Assembly: GCF_001423265.1 (NCBI RefSeq)
Contig: NZ_LMND01000031.1
Coordinates: 63,797-127,796 of the forward strand
DNA from: Methylobacterium sp. Leaf108
Lineage (GTDB): Bacteria > Pseudomonadota > Alphaproteobacteria > Rhizobiales > Beijerinckiaceae
DNA length: 64,000 nucleotides
Direction: 5' to 3'
Of this stretch, positions 7,106 to 16,836 are shown piece after piece. The notes below the pieces were generated by a model. That model searched no databases. It was not told where the DNA came from and saw only the letters and a program-made list of their open reading frames with translations. The translations under genes and the position numbers were made by a program. Positions within the stretch are counted from its first letter, which is position 1, and each line of letters starts with the position of its first letter.

Positions 7106-8893
7106 ATGGCCGACGACTTCAACGCCGAGCAGAAGCGCTACCTCGAAGGCTTCGCCTCGGGCATCGCCGCCGCGCGCCTCACCGGCGGCCTCGCCCTCGG
7201 GCAAGGTGCCGCCGCGCCCTCCGAACCCACCGGGCCGGACGCAATCCACATCAAGGCGCAGGACGCCGCCGTGAAGGCCGGCGGCAAGCTCGTCGACCAG
7301 GAGAAGTGGAAGCGCGCCGAGAACCCGTTCGAGGGCCACAACCGCCTCATCGCGGAAGCCGCCGCCGGCAAGACCCCGAAGCCCGAGGACAACTTCCGCT
7401 GGCGCTACCACGGCCTGTTCTGGCTCTCGCCGGCCAGCAGCGATTTCATGTGCCGCCTGCGCATCCCCAACGGCATCCTGCAGCACTGGCAGTTTGCCGG
7501 CATCGCCGACCTCGCCGACGCCCACGGCGGCGGCTACAGCCACGTCACCACCCGCGCCAACCTCCAGGTCCGCGAGATCAAGGTCGAGCACGGCCAGCCC
7601 TTCCTCGACGGGCTGATCGACCTCGGGCTCACCGCCCGCGGCTCGGGGGCGGACAACATCCGCAACGTCACCGGCTCGCCGGTGGCCGGCATCGACGCGC
7701 AGGAACTGCTCGACACCCGGCCGCTGGCGAAATCCTGGCACAACTGGATCGTCAACGACCGCTCGCTCTACGGCCTGCCGCGCAAGTTCAACGTCGCCTT
7801 CGACGGCGGCGGCGTCATGCCGGTGCTGGAGGAGACCAACGACATCGGCTTCCAGGCGGTCGAGGTCCTGGAGGGTGCCGCGGTCGCTCCGGGCGTGTGG
7901 ATGCGCCTCGTGCTCGGCGGCATTTCCGGCCACCGCGACCTCGCCCGCGACACCGGCGTCGTCCTGAAGCCCGGGGACTGCAACCGGGTCGCCGACGCGA
8001 TCCTGCGGGTGTTCATCAAGAACGGCGACCGCACCAACCGCAACAAGAGCCGCATGAAGTACGTCCTCGACGCCTGGGGCTTCGACAAGTACCTCGCCGC
8101 CGTCGAAGAGGAGCTGGGCTACACGCTCGCTCGTGTCGATCCCGCCCATGTCGCCCCGCGCGGGCCCATGGACCGCTTCGCCCATGTCGGCGTCCACGAA
8201 CAGGTGCAGCCCGGCCTCAACTGGATCGGCGTGATCCTGCCGGTGGGCAAGATGACCACCGACCAGATGCGGGCCCTGGCCGCCATCGCCGCCGACTGCG
8301 GCGACGGCGCCATCCGCCTCACCGTCTGGCAGAACTTCCTGTTCTCGGGCGTGCCTGACGCGAAGGTCGCCGAGGTCGAGGCGCGGGTCGCCGCGCTGGG
8401 GCTCACCACCTCGGCCTCCAGCATCCGCGCCGGCCTCGTGGCCTGCACCGGCATCAAGGGCTGCAAGTTCGCCGCCTCCGACACCAAGGGCCACGCCCTG
8501 ATGATCGCCGACTACATCGAGGCGAACGTCCTCGAGCTCGACGTGCCGGTGAACGTCCACGTCACCGGCTGCCACCATTCCTGCGCCCAGCACTACATCG
8601 GCGACATCGGCCTCATCGGCGCCAAGGTCCCGGTGGGCGAGGAGGGCGACACCGTCGAGGGCTACGACATCGTCGTCGGCGGCGGCTTCGGCGACGCCCC
8701 CAAGATCGGCACCGAGATCTGGAAGGCGGTCAAGGCCGAGGATTGCCCCGGCCGGGTCGAGGCGCTGCTGCGCAGCTACCTCGCCCGGCGCACGAGCCCC
8801 GCCGAGAGCTTCCAGGCCTTCACCGCCCGCACCGGGCCCGAGACCCTGCGCAACCTCGCCGAAGACCAACCCGTGTTGAGAGCCGCCGCATGA
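7106..8893 (+). CDS. nirA: Siroheme nitrite reductase, NirA/ferredoxin-type
   Basis: 595-aa member of the nitrite/sulfite reductase siroheme family, with duplicated ferredoxin-like and siroheme domains. The siroheme/4Fe-4S ligands are visible as Cys447, Cys453, Cys489 and Cys493 (CTGIKGC and CHHSC). It should reduce nitrite to ammonium with six electrons. The start at 7106 is preferred because GGAGG at 7096-7100 is well spaced; in-frame ATGs at 7091 and 7094 overlap the previous stop. Context (NasA, CysG) favours nitrite over sulfite as substrate. Confidence 0.87.
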   Translation: MADDFNAEQKRYLEGFASGIAAARLTGGLALGQGAAAPSEPTGPDAIHIKAQDAAVKAGGKLVDQEKWKRAENPFEGHNRLIAEAAAGKTPKPEDNFRWRYHGLFWLSPASSDFMCRLRIPNGILQHWQFAGIADLADAHGGGYSHVTTRANLQVREIKVEHGQPFLDGLIDLGLTARGSGADNIRNVTGSPVAGIDAQELLDTRPLAKSWHNWIVNDRSLYGLPRKFNVAFDGGGVMPVLEETNDIGFQAVEVLEGAAVAPGVWMRLVLGGISGHRDLARDTGVVLKPGDCNRVADAILRVFIKNGDRTNRNKSRMKYVLDAWGFDKYLAAVEEELGYTLARVDPAHVAPRGPMDRFAHVGVHEQVQPGLNWIGVILPVGKMTTDQMRALAAIAADCGDGAIRLTVWQNFLFSGVPDAKVAEVEARVAALGLTTSASSIRAGLVACTGIKGCKFAASDTKGHALMIADYIEANVLELDVPVNVHVTGCHHSCAQHYIGDIGLIGAKVPVGEEGDTVEGYDIVVGGGFGDAPKIGTEIWKAVKAEDCPGRVEALLRSYLARRTSPAESFQAFTARTGPETLRNLAEDQPVLRAAA

Positions 8894-10488
8894 GCGAGCA
8901 CGTCGCCCCCCCGCTGGTCCTCATCCCCGAGACCGCCCCCTTCTCCGACGACCAGCGCTCCTGGCTGTCGGGCTATTTCGCGGCGCTGCTCGGCCCGGCC
9001 GTCGAGGGTGCCACCGCGCTGGCACCCGGCGCCCTGCCGGGCGGGCCAAAGCTCGCCGACAACGACGACGCGCCCTGGCACGACCCGGCCATGCCCCTGC
9101 CCGAGCGCATGGACATGGCGCGTGAGCGGCCCGAGCCCCAGAAGCTGATGGCGGCCATGGCCCAGCAGGACTGCGGCCAGTGCGGCTACAACTGCGCCGA
9201 TTACGCCAATGCGATCTTCCTCAAGAAGGAGGAGCGGCTGAACCTGTGCCAGCCCGGGGGCAAGGACACCCTCCGGATGCTCAAGAAGCTGGAGGAGGAG
9301 TTCGGCGCTGCCGGAGGCGTCACCGCCAAGACCGTCGATGCCGATGCGCCCAAGGCGGAGGCCCCGCTCGGCCCGCTCGGCTACTGCCGCGAAAACCCGG
9401 TGGAGGCGACCTTCCTGTTCCGCAGGCGCCTCAACGCGCCGGGCGGCGAGAAGGAGACCTGGCACATCGAGTTCGACCTGACGGATACGCCGATCGAATA
9501 CGTCGTCGGCGATTCGCTGGGCCTGTTCCCGACCAACGCCCCGGCGTTGGTCGATGCGGTGATCGCCGAACTCGGCAGCCGGCCCGAGCGGATGATCGGG
9601 GGCAAGACCCTGCGTCAGCGCCTCATCGCCGACTACGCGCTCGGCGGCGCGCCGGACGCGCTCTACCAGCTCCTCTCGCTTCTCACCGCGGGGGAGGCCC
9701 GCAGGAAGGCGCAGGCGCTCGCCGCCGGCGAGGACCCGGACGGGGACGCCGCCCATCTCGACGTGCTCGGCGCGCTCCACAAGTTCCCCGGTGCCCGGCC
9801 CGATGCGGAGGTGTTCCTGGAAGCCTTGGACGCGTTGCAGCCGCGGCTGTACTCGATCTCGTCGAGCCCCAAGGCCGATCCGGGCCGGGTCTCGCTGACG
9901 GTGGACGCGGTGCGCTACACCCACCGCTCGCGCCTGCGGCTCGGCGTCGCCTCGACGCACCTGGGCGAGCGCATGCCCGAGAGCACCAAGGTCAAGGTCT
10001 ACCTGCAGAAGGCGCACGCCTTCGCGCTGCCCGAGGATCTCTCGAAGGACGTGATCATGTGCGGCCCCGGCACCGGCATCGCGCCGTTCCGGGCCTTCCT
10101 GCGCGAGCGGGCCGCGACCAAGGCGCCGGGGCGCAACTGGCTGTTCTACGGCCACCAGCGCCAGGCCTCCGACTTCTTCTACAGGGACGAGCTGAACGGC
10201 CTGAAGGACGCGCGTGTTCTGACCCGCCTGTCGCTGGCCTGGTCGCGCGACGGTACCGAGAAGACCTACGTCCAGGACCGCATGCGCGAGAACGGCGCCG
10301 AACTCTGGAAGTGGCTGGAGGACGGCGCGCATTTCTACGTCTGCGGCGATGCCAAGCGCATGGCCAAGGACGTCGAGCGCGCGATCATCGACGTCGCCGG
10401 CGCCCACGGCGGCAAGAACCCCGACGAGGCCGTGGCCTATCTCGCGCACCTGAAGAAGAGCGGGCGCTACCAGGCCGACGTTTACTGA
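8890..10488 (+). CDS. Flavoprotein reductase with N-terminal 4Fe-4S domain (CysJ-like)
   Basis: 532-aa protein. Residues about 90-125 carry a four-cysteine cluster site (Cys95, Cys98, Cys102, Cys120; CGQCGYNC), like the 4Fe-4S domain seen in RnfB. It is followed by a sulfite-reductase/P450-reductase type FAD-NAD(P) module with RLYSISSSP, CGPGTGIAPFRAFL, FYGHQR and YVCGDAKRMAKDV. The flavodoxin domain of true CysJ is absent. It probably passes NADPH electrons to the siroheme enzyme it overlaps by 4 nt (ATGA). Confidence 0.83.
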   Translation: MSEHVAPPLVLIPETAPFSDDQRSWLSGYFAALLGPAVEGATALAPGALPGGPKLADNDDAPWHDPAMPLPERMDMARERPEPQKLMAAMAQQDCGQCGYNCADYANAIFLKKEERLNLCQPGGKDTLRMLKKLEEEFGAAGGVTAKTVDADAPKAEAPLGPLGYCRENPVEATFLFRRRLNAPGGEKETWHIEFDLTDTPIEYVVGDSLGLFPTNAPALVDAVIAELGSRPERMIGGKTLRQRLIADYALGGAPDALYQLLSLLTAGEARRKAQALAAGEDPDGDAAHLDVLGALHKFPGARPDAEVFLEALDALQPRLYSISSSPKADPGRVSLTVDAVRYTHRSRLRLGVASTHLGERMPESTKVKVYLQKAHAFALPEDLSKDVIMCGPGTGIAPFRAFLRERAATKAPGRNWLFYGHQRQASDFFYRDELNGLKDARVLTRLSLAWSRDGTEKTYVQDRMRENGAELWKWLEDGAHFYVCGDAKRMAKDVERAIIDVAGAHGGKNPDEAVAYLAHLKKSGRYQADVY

Positions 10489-10500
10489 GGTGGCATTCCC

Positions 10501-10520
10501 CCTCCCCGCAAGGGGGGAGG
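10501..10520. repeat. Small intergenic palindrome (CCTCCCC/GGGGAGG)
   Basis: A 7-bp perfect stem (10501-10507 with 10514-10520) around a 6-nt loop lies between the flavoprotein and nasA. It resembles in composition the larger CTC/GAG-rich palindromes at 45713-45804 and 54979-55012. There is no T-tract, so it is not a convincing terminator. Confidence 0.45.
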
Positions 10521-10548
10521 ACACGTCGCCATCCCCGAGGATCACGCC

Positions 10549-13224
10549 ATGAATGCGCACGTCCCGGACCCGGTGCCGGTCACCGTCAAGACCACCTGCC
10601 CCTATTGCGGCGTCGGCTGCGGCGTGCTCGCGACCCCGGACGGGCAGGGCGGGGCGGCGATCGCGGGCGACCCGTCGCATCCGGCCAACTTCGGCCGCCT
10701 GTGCTCGAAGGGCTCGGCGCTGGGCGAGACCCTGTCCCTCGACGGCCGGCTGCTGCACCCCTCCGTCGACGGCGCCCGGGCGAGCTGGGACGCCGCCCTG
10801 TCGACGGTGGCCGACGGCTTTGCCCGCATCGCCGCAAAGCACGGGCCGGAGGCGATCGCGTTCTACCTGTCGGGCCAGTTGCTCACGGAGGATTATTACG
10901 TCGCCAACAAGCTCGCCAAGGGCTTCATCGGCACGCCCAACGTCGACACCAACTCGCGCCTGTGCATGTCGAGCGCGGTGGCCGCGCACAAGCGCGCCTT
11001 CGGCTCGGACACGGTGCCCGGCTGCTACGAGGACCTCGACGAGGCCGACGTGATCGTGCTGGTGGGCTCCAACACCGCCTGGTGCCACCCGATCCTGTTC
11101 CGCCGCATGGTCGACGCGCGCACCCGGCGCGGGACGAAGCTCGTCGTCGTCGATCCCCGGCGCACCCAGACCGGGGAGGAGGCCGACCTCTTCCTCGGGC
11201 TCGAGCCCGGCACCGACACGGCCCTGTTCTCCGGCCTCTTCGTCCATCTGGCCGAGACCGGGGCGATCGACCGCCGCTTCGTCACCGAGCACACCGCGGA
11301 TTTCGAGGCCGCCCTGGAGCGCGCCCGCACCATCGCCCCCGACGTACCCGCAACCGCTCGGGCGACCGGCCTCGCGATCGCGGACGTGGCCGCCTTCTTC
11401 GCGCTGTTCGCCGCGACCCCGCGCGTGGTCACCGCCTTCTCGCAGGGCGTGAACCAGTCGGCGCAGGGGACCGACAAGGGCAACGCGATCATCAACTGCC
11501 ACCTGGCCACCGGGCGCATCGGCAAGCCCGGGTGCGGGCCGTTCTCGCTCACCGGCCAGCCCAACGCCATGGGCGGGCGCGAGGTCGGGGGGCTGGCCAA
11601 CATGCTGGCCGCCCACATGGGCTTTTCCGCCCCCGACGTCGACCGGGTCCGCCGGTTCTGGGACGCGCCGGCCATCGTCACCGGCGAGGGCAGGAAGGCC
11701 GTGGCCCTGTTCGAGGGGATCCGCGCCGGCACCGTCAAGGCGCTGTGGGTGATAGGCACCAACCCCCTCGTCTCGATGCCGCAGGCGGACACGATCCGCG
11801 AGAGCATGGGACAACTCGACCTCTACGTGGTCTCCGAGGCGGTGGACGACAGCGACACGGTACGCGCACGCGGGCGGACCACGGTGCTGTTGCCGGCGCT
11901 GGCCTGGGGCGAGAAGGACGGCACCGTCACCAACTCCGAGCGCCGCATCTCGCGCCAGCGCGGGTTCCTGCCCGCGCCGGGCGAGGCCCGCGCCGATTGG
12001 GCGGTGATGGCAGACGTCGGCCGGCGCCTGGGCTTCGGGGCCGCCTTCCGGTTCGACGGGCCGGCGGCGGTGTTCCGCGAGCATGCCGCCCTCTCCGGCT
12101 TCGAGAACGCGGGCAGCCGCGACTTCGACCTCACCGGCGTCGGCGCCATCACCGACGCCGCCTACGCCGACGCCGCGCCGCTGCAATGGCCGCTGCGCGA
12201 CTCAGGGGATGGACAGGCCCGGCTGTTCGCGGACGGCCGCTTCTTCACGCCCGACCGGCGCGCCCGCTTCGTGGCGGTGGAAGCGCCGGCACTGGCCTCG
12301 GCGCCGAGCCCGGACTTCCCCTTCGTCCTCAACACCGGCCGGGTCCGCGACCACTGGCACACGATGACGCGCACCGGCAAAAGCCAGCGCCTCTCGGCGC
12401 ACCGGGCCGTGCCCTTCGTCGAGATCCACCCCGACGACGCGGCCGCGGCGGGCCTCGCCAACGGGGACCTCGCGCGGGTCGCCACGTTCCACGGCAGCGC
12501 CGTCCTCGAGGTGATGGTCACCGCAGGCGTCCGTCCGGGCAGCCTGTTCGCCCCCTTCCACTGGAGCGACGCCACGGCGTCGGACGCCCGCGTCGGCGCC
12601 CTGGTGCGTGGCGTGCCCGACCCGGTCTCGGGCCAGCCCGAGCTCAAGGCGACCCCGGCCGCGGTCGCGCCGGTCGCCTACCGCCACCGCGGCTTCCTCC
12701 TCGCCCGCGCGCCGATCCGTCCGCCGGCGGGCTGGTGGTGGGCGCGGGCCACGGTCCAGGGCGGCTCGGGGCTGCAGTTCGCCACGCAGGATTCCTCCCG
12801 CGAGGTGGCCCTGGCGATGCGCGGCCTGTTCCAGGGCCTCGACGTCGCCGACTACGCCGACCACGGTCGCGGCCGCTATCGCTGTGCCGTGTACGACGAG
12901 GGCCGCCTCGTCGCCTGCCTCGCCCTGGCACCGAGCGCGGAGCGCCCGGACTGGGAGGCGGAAAAGGCCTATTTCGCGGCTCCGGCCCTCGAGCCGAGCG
13001 CGCGGCGCGCGCTGCTCTCGGGCCGGGCCGAGACCGCATCGGCCGGGCCCACGGTCTGTGCCTGCCATGGGGTCGGCCTCGACGTGATCGCGGCCGCCAT
13101 CGCGGCGGGTGCCGGCAGCGTGGAGGCGGTGGGCGCCGCCTGCAGGGCGGGCACGAATTGCGGCTCGTGCATCCCTGAGATCCGCAAGATGCTGCCTCCC
13201 GCGCTTGCGCGCGACGCCGCGTAG
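10549..13224 (+). CDS. nasA: Assimilatory nitrate reductase catalytic subunit
   Basis: 891-aa molybdopterin oxidoreductase. The N-terminal 4Fe-4S ligands are Cys17, Cys20, Cys24 and Cys52 (CPYCGVGC...LCSKG). The bis-MGD domains contain LCMSSAV, NTAWCHPI and ATGRIGKPGCGPFSLTGQ, and the molybdopterin dinucleotide-binding domain holds TGRVRDHWHTMTRTGK. The C-terminus has a BFD-like 2Fe-2S domain (CACHGVG...CRAGTNCGSCIPEI), as in NasA of other bacteria. It reduces cytoplasmic nitrate to nitrite, and electrons probably come from the flavoproteins encoded upstream. Confidence 0.93.
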   Translation: MNAHVPDPVPVTVKTTCPYCGVGCGVLATPDGQGGAAIAGDPSHPANFGRLCSKGSALGETLSLDGRLLHPSVDGARASWDAALSTVADGFARIAAKHGPEAIAFYLSGQLLTEDYYVANKLAKGFIGTPNVDTNSRLCMSSAVAAHKRAFGSDTVPGCYEDLDEADVIVLVGSNTAWCHPILFRRMVDARTRRGTKLVVVDPRRTQTGEEADLFLGLEPGTDTALFSGLFVHLAETGAIDRRFVTEHTADFEAALERARTIAPDVPATARATGLAIADVAAFFALFAATPRVVTAFSQGVNQSAQGTDKGNAIINCHLATGRIGKPGCGPFSLTGQPNAMGGREVGGLANMLAAHMGFSAPDVDRVRRFWDAPAIVTGEGRKAVALFEGIRAGTVKALWVIGTNPLVSMPQADTIRESMGQLDLYVVSEAVDDSDTVRARGRTTVLLPALAWGEKDGTVTNSERRISRQRGFLPAPGEARADWAVMADVGRRLGFGAAFRFDGPAAVFREHAALSGFENAGSRDFDLTGVGAITDAAYADAAPLQWPLRDSGDGQARLFADGRFFTPDRRARFVAVEAPALASAPSPDFPFVLNTGRVRDHWHTMTRTGKSQRLSAHRAVPFVEIHPDDAAAAGLANGDLARVATFHGSAVLEVMVTAGVRPGSLFAPFHWSDATASDARVGALVRGVPDPVSGQPELKATPAAVAPVAYRHRGFLLARAPIRPPAGWWWARATVQGGSGLQFATQDSSREVALAMRGLFQGLDVADYADHGRGRYRCAVYDEGRLVACLALAPSAERPDWEAEKAYFAAPALEPSARRALLSGRAETASAGPTVCACHGVGLDVIAAAIAAGAGSVEAVGAACRAGTNCGSCIPEIRKMLPPALARDAA

Positions 13225-13275
13225 TCGCACTTTCGGGTCGCGGGCCGTCCCAGGCCCGATCCGCTGTCGAGAACC

Positions 13276-14769
13276 ATGAGTACACCGAGAACTCCCCGCG
13301 AAACCCGGGCCGCCGGAAGCACCACCCGCGAGGGCGCAGGTCCGGCCGGCCTCGAACCGCTCGCCGTCCTGCCGGTCTTCGTGCCGCTCGTCGGAAAGCG
13401 CGCGGTGCTCGCCGGGTCCAACGGCGGGGCGCCTTGGAAGGTGAAGCTGCTGGCCGCGGCCGGCGCCCACGTCGATGTCTACGCGCCCGAGCCGAGCGAG
13501 GAACTGCGCGCGGTGCCGGGGGAGATCGTCGCGGGCTCGGTCACGCTGCACGAGCGCCAGTGGCACCCGGCCGACCTCGACGGCGCCGCCTTCGTCATCG
13601 GCGCCATGGAGGACGAGACCGACTGCATCGAATTCGTCGCCGCCGGGCGCCGGGCCGGCGCCATCGTCAACGCCGTCGACCGGCCGCACCTGTGCGACGT
13701 GAAGTTCGGCGCCATCGTCAACCGCTCGCCGATGGTGGTCGGCATCTCCACCGAGGGCGCCGCCCCGGTCTTCGGGCAGACGGTGCGGGCCCGCATCGAG
13801 GGCATGCTGCCGCGCGGGTTCAAGGCCTGGATCGGCGCGGCGCGGGATTGGCGCGAGGAGGTGACGAGCCGCTTCCACGCCTTTTCCGACCGCCGCGCCT
13901 TCTGGGAGCGGTTCACGGATCGCGCCTTCGCCGAACCCGACCGGACGCCCACGAGCCAGGACCTCGCCGAACTCCTCGGCCAGACCGAGGCCGCGCCCAA
14001 GGGCGGGGCGGTGACGCTGGTCGGCGCCGGGCCCGGCGACGCCGAACTCCTCACCCTCAAGGCCCTGCGCGCCCTGCGCAACGCCGACGTGATCCTCTAC
14101 GACGACCTCGTCGCGCCCGAGATCCTCGACTACGCCCGCCGCGAGGCCCGCACCATGCTGGTGGGCAAGACCGGGCACGGCCCGTCCTGTCGCCAGGACG
14201 ACATCAACGCGCTGATGGTCTCGCTGGCCAAGTCCGGCAAGCAGGTGGTGCGGCTCAAGTCCGGCGATCCGCTGGTGTTCGGCCGGGCCGGGGAGGAGAT
14301 CGACGCCTGCCGTCTGGCCGGCGTGCCGGTGAGCGTGGTGCCCGGCATCTCGGCGGCGCAGGGCGCGGCGGCCTCGCTCACCGTCTCGCTCACCAACCGC
14401 GACGCGGCCCGGCGCCTGCAGTTCGTCACCGGCCACGACCGGCGCGGGGCGCTGCCCGAAGACCTCAACTGGGGGGCGCTGGCCGATCCGAGCGTCACCA
14501 CCGTGGTCTACATGCCCAAGAAGACGCTGCGGGTGCTGCTGGAACGCGCGGTCGCCGAAGGGCTGGCGCCGACGACCACCGCGCTCCTCGTCTTCAACGC
14601 CACCCGGCCCAACCAGGCGGTGGTCGCGGGCACGGCCGCCGACCTCGCCGACCGGGTCGAGGCCTCGGGCCTGGAGGGACCCGCGCTGCTGATGGTGGGC
14701 GAGGCGTTGCACCACCACGGCGCCCAGGCGACGGCGGAGGCGGGCGAACGCGGGCAGGTGGCGGTGTGA
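13276..14769 (+). CDS. cysG: Siroheme synthase CysG
   Basis: 497-aa fusion. The N-terminal precorrin-2 dehydrogenase/ferrochelatase half spans about 25-235, with the MEDETDCIEFVAAGRRAGAI region and the Ser-containing GISTEGAAP. The C-terminal uroporphyrinogen-III C-methyltransferase half spans about 240-490 (TLVGAGPGDAELLTLKA, RLKSGDPLVFGRAGEE, VVPGISAAQGAAA). It makes the siroheme required by the nitrite reductase encoded upstream, which explains its place at the end of the nitrate operon. It converges on the next gene with a 4-bp gap. Confidence 0.95.
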   Translation: MSTPRTPRETRAAGSTTREGAGPAGLEPLAVLPVFVPLVGKRAVLAGSNGGAPWKVKLLAAAGAHVDVYAPEPSEELRAVPGEIVAGSVTLHERQWHPADLDGAAFVIGAMEDETDCIEFVAAGRRAGAIVNAVDRPHLCDVKFGAIVNRSPMVVGISTEGAAPVFGQTVRARIEGMLPRGFKAWIGAARDWREEVTSRFHAFSDRRAFWERFTDRAFAEPDRTPTSQDLAELLGQTEAAPKGGAVTLVGAGPGDAELLTLKALRALRNADVILYDDLVAPEILDYARREARTMLVGKTGHGPSCRQDDINALMVSLAKSGKQVVRLKSGDPLVFGRAGEEIDACRLAGVPVSVVPGISAAQGAAASLTVSLTNRDAARRLQFVTGHDRRGALPEDLNWGALADPSVTTVVYMPKKTLRVLLERAVAEGLAPTTTALLVFNATRPNQAVVAGTAADLADRVEASGLEGPALLMVGEALHHHGAQATAEAGERGQVAV

Positions 14770-14773
14770 AGGA

Positions 14774-15955
14774 TCAGGCCCGCAGCCACCGTCCGCCGCC
14801 CGCGACGCCGACGAGAAGGACCGCCACCAGGAGGAAGGCCGCCGCCAGGCTGGTGGCATGGGCGAGGACTCCGATCAGCGCCGGCCCGGCCAGCACGCCG
14901 GCATAGCCCAGCGTGGTCACCGCCGGGATCGCCAGGCGCTCGGGCATCGCCCGCTGGCGCGCGGCCGCGGTGAACAGCACCGGCACGATGTTGGCGCAGC
15001 CGGCCCCGACCAGGGCGTAGCCGGCGAGCGCCGCCGGCCAGCCGGGCACCATCGTGACGACCGCGAGGCCCAGCGCGGCGAGCGCACCGCCGCCGGCGAC
15101 CACGCGGGCCGGGCCCAGCCGCGCCACGATCGCATCGCCGGTGAGCCGCCCCACCGTCATCGTCGCCGAAAAGGCGGCATAGCCGAGGCCGGCCTGCGCC
15201 GCCGGGAGCCCGCGCTCCTGCACCAGGAACACCGCGCTCCAATCCAGCGCCGACCCTTCGGTGAGGAACACGACGAAGCAGAGGACGCCGAGGAACAGCA
15301 CCCGGCCGCGGGGCATCGCGAAGGCGGGCCCGCCGCCGCCGCCGCTCGGCAGGATGCCGGGCAGCGCCGCCACGAAGGCCGCGACGATGCAGGCGACGCC
15401 GACGAGGGTGGCGCTCCACGGCGTCAGGCCGAGGCTCAGCATGGCGCTGACCCCGGCGGCCCCGACGATGCAGCCCAGGCTGTAGAGCCCGTGGAAGCCC
15501 GACATCATCGGGCGTCCGGCCCGCCGCTCCACCGCCACGGCCTGGAGGTTCATGAGGCAGTCGAGGCAGCCCATCCCGGCCCCGAACAGCACGAGGGCCG
15601 CGGTGAGCAGGGCGACGTCGGCCACCGCCGCCAGGACCGGCAGGGTGGCGCAGATGACCGCCACGGCCACGGCGAGAACCGTGCGCGACCCGAACCGGGC
15701 CGCCATGGCGCCGGCCGTCGGCATCGCCACGAGGGAGCCGATCCCGAGGGCGAGGAGCAGCAGGCCGAGGGCGCCGTCGTCGAGCCCGGTCCGCGCCTTG
15801 ACGAAGGGCACCAGCGGCGCCCAGGCGGCGACGCCGAACCCGACGATCAGGAACAGGAGGCGGGTGGCCAGGATCTCTGTGGCCGGGATCTTGATGGCCA
15901 TGATCTCGGTGGGCCGGCCGGTGGCGGACGTCTCGGTCGCGGGGGTCGAGGGCAT
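14774..15955 (-). CDS. MFS transporter, YbjJ-like
   Basis: 393-aa major facilitator protein with about 12 predicted membrane helices. The typical loop after helix 2 is present (AARFGSRTVLAVAVAV) and the N-terminal GFGVAAWAPLVPFVKARTGL resembles the YbjJ group of E. coli-type exporters. The substrate is unknown. A second possible start, MAIKIPATEILATRLL at 15901, would drop 18 residues that look unstructured. The gene stands alone between cysG and the SCO gene and shows no obvious operon partner. Confidence 0.8.
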   Translation of the reverse strand: MPSTPATETSATGRPTEIMAIKIPATEILATRLLFLIVGFGVAAWAPLVPFVKARTGLDDGALGLLLLALGIGSLVAMPTAGAMAARFGSRTVLAVAVAVICATLPVLAAVADVALLTAALVLFGAGMGCLDCLMNLQAVAVERRAGRPMMSGFHGLYSLGCIVGAAGVSAMLSLGLTPWSATLVGVACIVAAFVAALPGILPSGGGGGPAFAMPRGRVLFLGVLCFVVFLTEGSALDWSAVFLVQERGLPAAQAGLGYAAFSATMTVGRLTGDAIVARLGPARVVAGGGALAALGLAVVTMVPGWPAALAGYALVGAGCANIVPVLFTAAARQRAMPERLAIPAVTTLGYAGVLAGPALIGVLAHATSLAAAFLLVAVLLVGVAGGGRWLRA

Positions 15956-16152
15956 TCTGGCTTTCGGGGGCTGAGGCGGTGCGACCGCGGGTGTGATGGA
16001 TCGAGGCGGCGAGCGTGTGACCCTCGCGCATCCCCTCGGAGCGGCACGGGCGACCCTTTGCGGGGTTGCCCGTGCCGCCGCCCTATGGTCTTGGCCCCGG
16101 GACCGGTCGGGCGGCGACGGCGCGCCGCGATCGGGAGCGAGGGGTTTTCGAC

Positions 16153-16731
16153 ATGCGGCGTGCGCTTCCCATCATCGCTTTCGCCCTGGGTGTCGTGGCG
16201 CTGGGCATCGCCAGCGTGTTCGCGTTCCTGCCCGGCGCGCGCGAGGTGTCCACCAGCAGCGTGGGCGGGCCGTTCACGCTGACGACGCAGGACGGGCGAC
16301 GGGTCACCGAGCGCGATTTCACCGGCGCCACCCACCTCGTGTTCTTCGGCTTCACCCATTGTCCCGACATCTGCCCGACGACCCTGCAGCAGATCGGCGA
16401 CGTGCTGAAGGCGCTGGGGCCCAAGGGCCGGGACACCAAGGCCCTGTTCATCGCGGTCGACCCCGAGCGCGACACGCCGGCCGCCCTCAAGGCCTATCTC
16501 GCCAGCTTCGACCCGCGTATCGTCGGCCTCACCGGCTCGCCCGAGGAGGTCGCCGCGGCGGTGAAGGCCTATCGCGCCTACGTCCGCAAGGTACCGACCA
16601 AGGGCGACGACTACACCATGGACCACACCGCGCTGGTCTACATCATGGACGCCAGGAACCGCTTCGCGACCGCCCTCAACCTCGCCCGCCCCCCCGAGCA
16701 GAGCGCGGCCGAACTCGGCAAGCTGTTGTGA
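16153..16731 (+). CDS. SCO1/SenC copper-binding protein
   Basis: 192-aa SCO family thioredoxin-fold protein with an N-terminal membrane anchor (about 4-27). The copper ligands are the CPDIC motif (Cys70, Cys74) and the conserved His158 in MDHTALVYIMD. It normally delivers copper to the CuA site of cytochrome c oxidase or acts in thiol redox control. The start at 16153 gives a proper signal anchor; the longer frame upstream has none. Its stop codon lies inside the palindrome of repeat copy A. Confidence 0.92.
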   Translation: MRRALPIIAFALGVVALGIASVFAFLPGAREVSTSSVGGPFTLTTQDGRRVTERDFTGATHLVFFGFTHCPDICPTTLQQIGDVLKALGPKGRDTKALFIAVDPERDTPAALKAYLASFDPRIVGLTGSPEEVAAAVKAYRAYVRKVPTKGDDYTMDHTALVYIMDARNRFATALNLARPPEQSAAELGKLL

Positions 16732-16834
16732 TGCGGTTCCCGCTTGAATCAAGCGGGAACCGCATCACCGAGCCCGCGCGGCACCTGAGCGAAGCCCATT
16801 TCCGCATCACGAAGTGATCAACCGGAAATGATAT
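16728..16834 (+). repeat. Dispersed palindromic element, copy A
   Basis: It begins with a 41-bp perfect palindrome (arms 16728-16747 and 16749-16768, single central base). A conserved tail follows (GAGCCCGCGCGGC...CTGAGCGAAGCCCAT), then a second stem-loop at about 16797-16830 (CATTTCCG pairing with CGGAAATG). The same order is found in copies B (16837-16940, opposite strand) and C (35788-35896, minus). It lies directly at the 3' end of the SCO gene. Confidence 0.8.
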
Positions 16835-16836
16835 GA

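Noticed and set aside
8776-12186. 1136-codon minus-strand frame
   Set aside because: Shadow of the flavoprotein gene and nasA on the other strand; Gly/Arg/Val-rich composition without any motif.
9180-13178. 1332-codon plus-strand frame across the flavoprotein and nasA
   Set aside because: It is out of frame with both real genes, arginine-rich and without motifs. Gene overlap of this size is not credible.
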